DNA from: Thiocapsa roseilacustris
GTDB taxonomy: Bacteria; Pseudomonadota; Gammaproteobacteria; Chromatiales; Chromatiaceae
Reading direction: 5' to 3'
DNA length: 64,000 bases
Assembly (NCBI RefSeq): GCF_041903755.1
Contig: NZ_JBBWVE010000026.1
Location: 29,962 to 93,961, forward strand
Shown here: piece by piece, positions 59,281 to 64,000 of the stretch
Position numbering within the stretch: position 1 is the stretch's first letter
How the letters are laid out: each line of letters begins with the position of its first letter
Translations under genes and position numbers: made by a program
The notes under the pieces: model-generated
The model's input: only the letters and a program-made list of their open reading frames with translations
Told to the model about the DNA's origin: nothing
Databases searched by the model: none

Positions 59281-59302
59281 AAGCCGGGCGATCGCCCGGC
59301 TT
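59281..59302 (-). terminator. terminator-like palindrome after hsp20
   Basis: AAGCCGGGCGA and its complement form a perfect 22-base inverted repeat 58 bases past the hsp20 stop. On the minus strand GTTCTTATG follows, only a weak T-rich tract. Confidence 0.5.
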
Positions 59303-59359
59303 GCCTCAAGATCGACCACAGGCGTCACGCGTTCGAGCCGCGTGACGCGCCGCCTTGGA

Positions 59360-59833
59360 TCAGGCGGCGGCTTGGGTCTTGTGGGTCTCGCCCTCGAGAT
59401 ACCGGCCTGTTTCGCCGCGGATCTCGATCTTACGGGGCTTCATCGCCTCCGGGATCTCGCGACGCAGGTCGACATGCAGGAGGCCGTTTTCGAGCCGCGC
59501 ATCCAGGACCCGCACATAGTCGGCGAGCTGGAACTTGCGCTCGAAGTTGCGGTTGGCGATCCCGCGATAGAGGAACTTGGTCTGACCTTTGTCCTCGTCA
59601 TCCGAGCGTGCGCCCGAAACGGTCAGGATGTTCTCCTTGACCTCGAGGGTGAGATCCTTTTCGGTAAAACCGGCGACCGCCATGGTAATGCGGTAGTCGT
59701 TCTCGCCGCTCGCCTCGATATTATACGGGGGGTAACCGCCGGGCTCTGAACGGTAAGCCGTCTCCAACGCGGAAGACATCCGATCGAAGCCGATCATTGA
59801 GCGGAAGAGTGGTGAAAAGTCGATGTTGGTCAT
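59360..59833 (-). CDS. small heat-shock protein Hsp20 (IbpA-like)
   Basis: 157 residues. MTNIDFSPLFRSMIGFDRMS is the IbpA-type N-terminus; the alpha-crystallin domain runs about 35-130 (YRITMAVAGFTEKDLTLEVK, FERKFQLADYVRVLDARLEN, GLLHVDLRREIP). The C-terminal IxI-like KIEIRG is present. It holds unfolded proteins for refolding by ClpB/DnaK. GAGGA lies seven bases before the ATG. A heat-shock sigma promoter was not clearly found in the AT-rich upstream segment, part of which is a D-family repeat. Confidence 0.93.
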   Translation of the reverse strand: MTNIDFSPLFRSMIGFDRMSSALETAYRSEPGGYPPYNIEASGENDYRITMAVAGFTEKDLTLEVKENILTVSGARSDDEDKGQTKFLYRGIANRNFERKFQLADYVRVLDARLENGLLHVDLRREIPEAMKPRKIEIRGETGRYLEGETHKTQAAA

Positions 59834-59978
59834 TGATATATCCTCGGTTGAGCAATATGCCGATTGCGCGTTCGTGTGAACCGCGGTGTCTGTAGACCTC
59901 TTGCGAGCGCCTACATTATGTAAAGTAAAATCCGGCGCCTCGGATGTCAAGAGGCGTCGCGAAAAATATTATGTCAAC

Positions 59979-60062
59979 TAAACCGCGTCCAGGGTGAAAT
60001 GCGTCATCTTCATGTTGTGTCGGGCTCAAGGATTTTTCCGAACTTTGTAGTGACGCGGTTTA
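59979..60062. repeat. D-family element
   Basis: From TAAACCGCGTCCAGGGTGAA to GTGACGCGGTTTA. It is followed by an AT-rich linker and another half-unit starting TAAACCGCGCCAGCTCC at 60085. It lies in the 555-base gap between hsp20 and hoxF; the remainder, to 60388, has no gene. Confidence 0.9.
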
Positions 60063-60388
60063 GAACTTAATATTATTTAGTATGTTAAACCGCGCCAGCT
60101 CCTGAAGCGCGATCGACAAGGGGCGACTTAGGTTAGCCCCCACAGATCTTACAGGCACGCGCAGTCGGGATGCTTCTTGCCGGAGATCGCCTGAATGTTC
60201 GAAAGCGCTATCGGGAACCGCCATGCCTCCGGGCCCGGAGGCATCGGGGCGGGGCGCACGGCTCCAATCCGCCCGCTACCCGGAGGGGGCTGCCGCGCCG
60301 CATGACCGTCGGCACCCCTCATCATGTTCTATACTGCCGTGAGGCAATACGATTTCCGGCCCGATGCATAAGCCCGCGGGAGGTGTCG

Positions 60389-62245
60389 ATGAATGCGTCC
60401 ACAGCCGTCATGGTCGAGGGGTTCGTGGCGGATTCGCTTGCAACCCATGGCCGAGATCCGCGGCACCTGCTTCAGCATCTGATCCGCGTGCAGCAGCGTT
60501 TTTCCGATGTGCCGGACGCGGCAGTGGAAGCCTTGTCCGCCGCACTGGATGTCACCCGCACCCAGGTGCGCGCAGCGATTGCCTTCTACGCCTTCCTGCA
60601 CGAACGCCCGCACGGCGCCTTCGAGATCCGTTTCAGCGACAACATCACCGACCGGATGCTGGGCAGCCGGCGTCTGATCCGTCTGTTCATCGAGCGTCTC
60701 GGGTTGACGGGGCTGCCGGCTTGGGGACTTGACCTGATCCGCGCGGACGGGCGTGTGAGCGTCGGTCTCGCCTCCTGCACCGGGATGTGCGACCAAGGTC
60801 CCGCACTCCTGGTCAACGGCCAAGCCGTGACCAACCTAGATGCGCAGCGGGTTGATCGGATCGCCGATCTGGTGGAGGAGGGCATCCCGCTCGAGCGTTG
60901 GCCGGGTGAGTTCTTCCGGGTCGAGAACAACATCCGTCGGCGCGGACTTCTTCTCGGCAACCCGGCGACCGACGGCGCTGCTTTGCGTCGGTTCGTCGAT
61001 GAGGGTGCGGACGCCGCGCTCGCCGAGGTGGAGCGCTCGGGACTGCGTGGACGCGGCGGGGCGGGCTTCACGACGGCACTCAAATGGAGGTTCTGTCGCG
61101 AGGCTCCCGGGACCGATCGCTATGTCGTCTGCAACGCGGACGAGGGCGAGCCCGGGACCTTCAAGGATCGCGTCCTGCTGACCGACTACGCGGACCTGGT
61201 GATCGAGGGGATGACAGTCTGCGCCGGGGTCATCGGCGCCCGTCGGGGCTTTCTCTATCTGCGCGGGGAGTATCGTTACCTCTTGCCGCATCTCGAATCG
61301 GTGCTGCAGCGCCGTCGCGCCGAAGGGTTGCTGGGTATGCGCATCCTGGGCGCCGACGGATTCGACTTCGACATCGAGATCCATTTGGGTGCGGGCGCCT
61401 ACATCTGCGGCGAGGAGTCTGCGCTGATCGAGTCGCTTGAAGGCAAGCGCGGGGTCACGCGCAAGCGCCCGCCCTACCCGGTGACCAGCGGCTTCGACGA
61501 TCAGCCGACCGTGGTCAACAATGTCGAGACCTTCCTCGCCGCCGCGCGGGTGGTCCAATGGGGCGGCTATTGGCTCCGCGGCGAAGGCACCGATCAGTCC
61601 GCCGGCAGCAAGATCCTCTCGGTCAGCGGAGACTGCGCTCGCCCCGGCATCTACGAGTATCCGTTCGGCACGCCGGTCCATCGTGTGCTCTCCGACTGCG
61701 GGGCGGAGAACACCCAAGCGGTCCAGATCTCGGGCGCGGCGGGTGCGACCCTCTCGCCGGCGGACTTCGATCGCATCATCGCCTTCGAGGACTTGCCGAC
61801 CGCCGGCTCCTTCATGATCTTCGATCACAGCCGCGACCTGCTCGACATGGTCCGCAACTTCGCCGCCTTCTTTGCGCATGAGAGCTGCGGCTTCTGCACT
61901 CCCTGTAGGGTCGGCGGGGCGCTCCTGCGCAACCTGATCGAGAAGGTCGCCGCGGGTCAGGGCTCGGAGTACGACCTGAGCGAGATGCGCCATATCGGTG
62001 CGGTGATGCGCCAAGCGAGCTATTGCGGGCTCGGGCACACGGCACCGAACCATGTGCTCAACACGCTCGATAAATTCCCGCAGATCTATCGTCGGCGCCT
62101 GGCGCGCGAGGCTCACACCCCGTCCTTCGACCTGGACTCGGCCCTCTCGGAAGCTCGGGCACTCACGGGTCGAGACGACGTCGGAGCCCATATCCGAGCC
62201 CCTATCCGAGCCGAAATCCAAGATGGTTCGGAGGTGTCCGCATGA
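60389..62245 (+). CDS. hoxF: NiFe hydrogenase diaphorase subunit HoxF (with fused HoxE-like N-terminus)
   Basis: 618 residues; GGAGG six bases before the ATG at 60389. Residues 1-150 are NuoE/HoxE-like (DVTRTQVRAAIAFYAFLHER, VGLASCTGMCDQGPALLVNG); the first cysteine pair of that domain is not visible. The NuoF-like part has the FMN/NAD site RGRGGAGFTTALKW and CNADEGEPGTFKDR, and the cluster motif ESCGFCTPCRVGG with a distal cysteine in QASYCGLGH. There is no separate hoxE upstream. That matches HoxE-less soluble NAD-linked hydrogenases such as Hox2 of Thiocapsa and the Ralstonia enzyme. hoxU overlaps by four bases. Confidence 0.93.
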   Translation: MNASTAVMVEGFVADSLATHGRDPRHLLQHLIRVQQRFSDVPDAAVEALSAALDVTRTQVRAAIAFYAFLHERPHGAFEIRFSDNITDRMLGSRRLIRLFIERLGLTGLPAWGLDLIRADGRVSVGLASCTGMCDQGPALLVNGQAVTNLDAQRVDRIADLVEEGIPLERWPGEFFRVENNIRRRGLLLGNPATDGAALRRFVDEGADAALAEVERSGLRGRGGAGFTTALKWRFCREAPGTDRYVVCNADEGEPGTFKDRVLLTDYADLVIEGMTVCAGVIGARRGFLYLRGEYRYLLPHLESVLQRRRAEGLLGMRILGADGFDFDIEIHLGAGAYICGEESALIESLEGKRGVTRKRPPYPVTSGFDDQPTVVNNVETFLAAARVVQWGGYWLRGEGTDQSAGSKILSVSGDCARPGIYEYPFGTPVHRVLSDCGAENTQAVQISGAAGATLSPADFDRIIAFEDLPTAGSFMIFDHSRDLLDMVRNFAAFFAHESCGFCTPCRVGGALLRNLIEKVAAGQGSEYDLSEMRHIGAVMRQASYCGLGHTAPNHVLNTLDKFPQIYRRRLAREAHTPSFDLDSALSEARALTGRDDVGAHIRAPIRAEIQDGSEVSA

Positions 62246-62961
62246 GTAAGACCTTCAAGCTCGACGGTCGCGACATTACCTTCGAGACCGGCCAGACCAT
62301 CATGGATGCGGCGCTCGCCGCCGGTGTCTATATCCCGCACCTGTGCCACAACCCGGAGCTCGCACCGCACGGCAGTTGCCGTGTCTGCCTGGTCGACATC
62401 GGCGGGCGGCAGGTCTCGGCCTGCACCGCCGCGGCGAGCGAAGGGCTGGAGGTCGACAGCAGCTCCGAGACGATTCAGGCGACGCGCCGCGCCATCCTTC
62501 AGATGCTCTTCGTGGAAGGCAATCACGTCTGCCCCGCCTGCGAGAAGAGCGGGGCCTGTCAGCTCCAAGCGGTCGCCTACTACACCGGGATGCTCGCACC
62601 GCACTTCACCCACTTCTTCCCGCGCCGGCCGGTCGATGCCTCGCATCCGGATGTCATCATCGACTTCAACCGCTGCATCCTCTGCGAGCTCTGCGTGCGT
62701 GCCAGCCGCGACCACGACGGCAAGCGGGTCTTCGCGATCAGCGGGCGAGGTCTCGAGAGCCATCTGGTGATCGACTCGCCGAGCGGTCTGCTGGGCGACT
62801 CGAGCTTTGCCGCGGGCGACAAGGCGGCCCATGTCTGTCCGACCGGCGCCATCCTGCCGAAAGGCCGCGGCTACGAGACCCCGATCGGCGAGCGTCTGTA
62901 CGACCGCGAGCCCATCAGCATCGTCGGCGACGTGCGTGCACACGAGGAGGAGGTGGTCTGA
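62242..62961 (+). CDS. hoxU: NiFe hydrogenase diaphorase subunit HoxU
   Basis: 239 residues, NuoG N-terminal-like. [2Fe-2S] ligands: HLCHNPELAPHGSCRVC then SACTAA. Cys/His cluster: GNHVCPACEKSGACQLQ. [4Fe-4S] ligands: CILCELCVRASRDHDGK and VCPTGAI. It passes electrons between the HoxF flavin and the hydrogenase module. Its ATG overlaps the hoxF stop, and its stop overlaps the hoxY start (TGATG), so expression is tightly coupled. Confidence 0.93.
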   Translation: MSKTFKLDGRDITFETGQTIMDAALAAGVYIPHLCHNPELAPHGSCRVCLVDIGGRQVSACTAAASEGLEVDSSSETIQATRRAILQMLFVEGNHVCPACEKSGACQLQAVAYYTGMLAPHFTHFFPRRPVDASHPDVIIDFNRCILCELCVRASRDHDGKRVFAISGRGLESHLVIDSPSGLLGDSSFAAGDKAAHVCPTGAILPKGRGYETPIGERLYDREPISIVGDVRAHEEEVV

Positions 62962-63500
62962 TGGCCGAGAAGCCCCGTGTCGCGACCGCCTCGCTCTGCG
63001 GCTGCTTCGGTTGCCATATGTCCCTTTTGGACATCGACGAGCGCATCCTCCAGCTGGTCGATCTGGTGACCTTCGACCGCACCCCCTTGACCGACATCAA
63101 GACGCTCGGCGACTGCGACCTGGGTCTGATCGAGGGCGGGGTCGCCAACGCCGAGAACGTCGAGGTGCTGCGCGAGTTTCGGCGTTGCTGCAAGACCCTG
63201 GTCGCCGTCGGCGCCTGCGCGGTCAACGGCGGGATCCCGGCGATGCGCAACCAGTTCAGTCTCGCCGAGTGCCTGCGCGAGTCCTACTGCGACGGGATCG
63301 GGGTGCACAACGCCGGCATCCCGAACGACCCAGAGATCCCGCTGCTTCTCAATCAAGTGCATCCGATCCACGAGGTGGTTGCGATCGACTACTTCTTACC
63401 CGGCTGCCCGCCTTCGGCCGATGCCATCTGGACCTTTTTGACCGAGTTTTTGGAGGGGAGGCCGATCGCGTTTCCTTACACGCAGATTCATTTTGATTAG
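62961..63500 (+). CDS. hoxY: NiFe hydrogenase small subunit HoxY
   Basis: 179 residues, the short small-subunit type without signal peptide, so cytoplasmic. Cluster ligands are in ASLCGCFGCHMSLLDID, LVAVGACAVNGGIP and FLPGCPPSADAIW, fitting a single proximal [4Fe-4S] cluster. It should pair with HoxH, the NiFe large subunit, which in relatives follows immediately. Here the stop codon is followed at once by tandem repeats, and hoxH is not in the window. Confidence 0.93.
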   Translation: MAEKPRVATASLCGCFGCHMSLLDIDERILQLVDLVTFDRTPLTDIKTLGDCDLGLIEGGVANAENVEVLREFRRCCKTLVAVGACAVNGGIPAMRNQFSLAECLRESYCDGIGVHNAGIPNDPEIPLLLNQVHPIHEVVAIDYFLPGCPPSADAIWTFLTEFLEGRPIAFPYTQIHFD

Positions 63501-63820
63501 AGGGTTCAGGGTTCGGGGTTCGGGGATTAGGGTTCAGGGTTCAGGGTGCAGGGTTCAGGGTTCAGGGTTCAGGGATTAGGGTTCAGGGTTCAGGGTTCAG
63601 GGTTCAGGGTTCAGGGTTCAGGGTTCAGGGTGCAGGGATTAGGGTTCAGGGTGCGGGGTGCAGGGTGCGGGGTGCAGGGTGCGGGGTGCAGGGTGCAGGG
63701 ATTAGGGTTCAGGGTGCGGGGTGCGGGGTGCAGGGTGCAGGGTGCGGGGTGCAGGGTGCGGGGTGCAGGGTGCAGGGTTCTGGGTGCAGGGATTAGGGTG
63801 CAGGGTGCAGGGTGTAGGTC
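63501..63820. repeat. heptanucleotide minisatellite
   Basis: About 45 tandem units of the 7-mer GGGTTCA with variants GGGTGCA, GGGTGCG, GGGTTCG and GGATTA-type. It starts with the first base after the hoxY stop. The left part is rich in GGGTTCA, the right part in GGGTGCA/GGGTGCG, suggesting several expansion events. A long open frame across it is a by-product of the 7-base period. Confidence 0.95.
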
Positions 63821-63831
63821 ACCTCAGTCAC

Positions 63832-63952
63832 TTATCAGAAATGAGTTGAGCACCGAATCCAATCGTTGTCGTTGTCGTTGTCGTAATCGACAACGACAAG
63901 CTTGGTAAAGGTGTTCTTTCGTCGAGTTGTTTTACTTATTTTTTAACGGTTC
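63832..63952. repeat. A-family hexamer hairpin element, copy 3
   Basis: Flank AAATGAGTTGAGCACCGAAT, a hairpin of three GTTGTC units and two GACAAC units, then GGTAAAGGTGTTCTTTCGTC and TTTTTTAACGGTTCA. It is embedded in the minisatellite region, which resumes in inverted form at 63958. Confidence 0.9.
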
Positions 63953-63957
63953 ATCAG

Positions 63958-64000
63958 CGCCGAACCCCGAACCCCGAACCCCGAACCCCGAACCCCGAAC
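63958..64000. repeat. inverted heptanucleotide repeats at the right edge
   Basis: At least five CCGAACC units, the reverse complement of the GGGTTCG variant at 63514-63525, continue to the end of the window. The A-family element is thus flanked by oppositely oriented minisatellites. Confidence 0.85.

Noticed and set aside
63546..63908. 120-codon frame encoding GFRVQGS-type repeats
   Set aside because: Produced by the 7-base repeat period; no start signal and continues into the hairpin element.

Overview
The window reads as a chromosomal segment of a purple sulfur gammaproteobacterium (Chromatiaceae, Thiocapsa/Thiocystis-like). The basis is high GC, soxY-soxZ, an SQR-like flavoprotein, a DsrC-family protein, a bidirectional-type NiFe hydrogenase diaphorase (hoxFUY), bicarbonate uptake (sbtA/sbtB), and gammaproteobacterial synteny (tesA/ybbAP; suhB/trmJ/cysE/iscR). 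The genus is an inference.

Region 1 (about 1-15.8 kb) is a decayed accessory island. It holds an XRE regulator and an SNF2-type helicase inactivated by an internal deletion, transposase debris, and a lone CRISPR-repeat-like palindrome fused to a 5'-truncated transposition ATPase. Two toxin-antitoxin pairs follow (tumE/tumA-like and higB/higA-like). A large inverted duplication of a coiled-coil gene encloses an Rpn-type nuclease and an IS3 element. Next come a chimeric transposase ORF and remnants of a radical-SAM/SPASM maturase, a nucleotidyltransferase and a Na+/Ca2+ antiporter.

Region 2 (15.8-41 kb) is mostly core genome: sbtB-sbtA, rnk, an SQR-like flavoprotein, tesA divergent from ybbA-ybbP, moxR plus a DUF2201/VWA protein, bepA-like M48 protease, soxY-soxZ, lpxL-like acyltransferase, rhodanese, an hscB-like gene lacking the HPD motif, iscR, cysE, trmJ, suhB, a YbaK-type deacylase, a CDP-archaeol-synthase-family protein, a metallophosphoesterase, a GH1 glucosidase and a GT2 glycosyltransferase.

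Region 3 (41-56.4 kb, minus strand) is a signalling block. It reads mcp-cheB-cheR-cheA(-REC), then a nested repeat insertion, then a receiver, an Hpt-REC-REC-GGDEF protein, two CheW proteins, an EAL remnant and a 1324-residue PAS/GAF/GGDEF/EAL protein. The layout suggests a chemosensory pathway with c-di-GMP output, like Wsp-type alternative-function systems.

Region 4 (56.5-64 kb) has malQ, a DsrC paralogue with an unusual cysteine tail, a small heat-shock protein and hoxF-hoxU-hoxY. Directly after hoxY a heptanucleotide minisatellite begins, where hoxH would be expected.

The most striking non-coding feature is a set of at least five interspersed repeat families, given letters here. A: hairpins of GTTGTC hexamers with conserved flanks. 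B: about 110-140 bp GTAGGTTGTGC palindromes. C: MITE-like elements carrying the same hexamer core. D: TAAACCGCGTC...GACGCGGTTTA elements. E: GTAGGGTCCGC palindromes. One D element sits inside an A element, and repeat ends supply stop codons to two genes. No tRNA, rRNA or true CRISPR array was seen.
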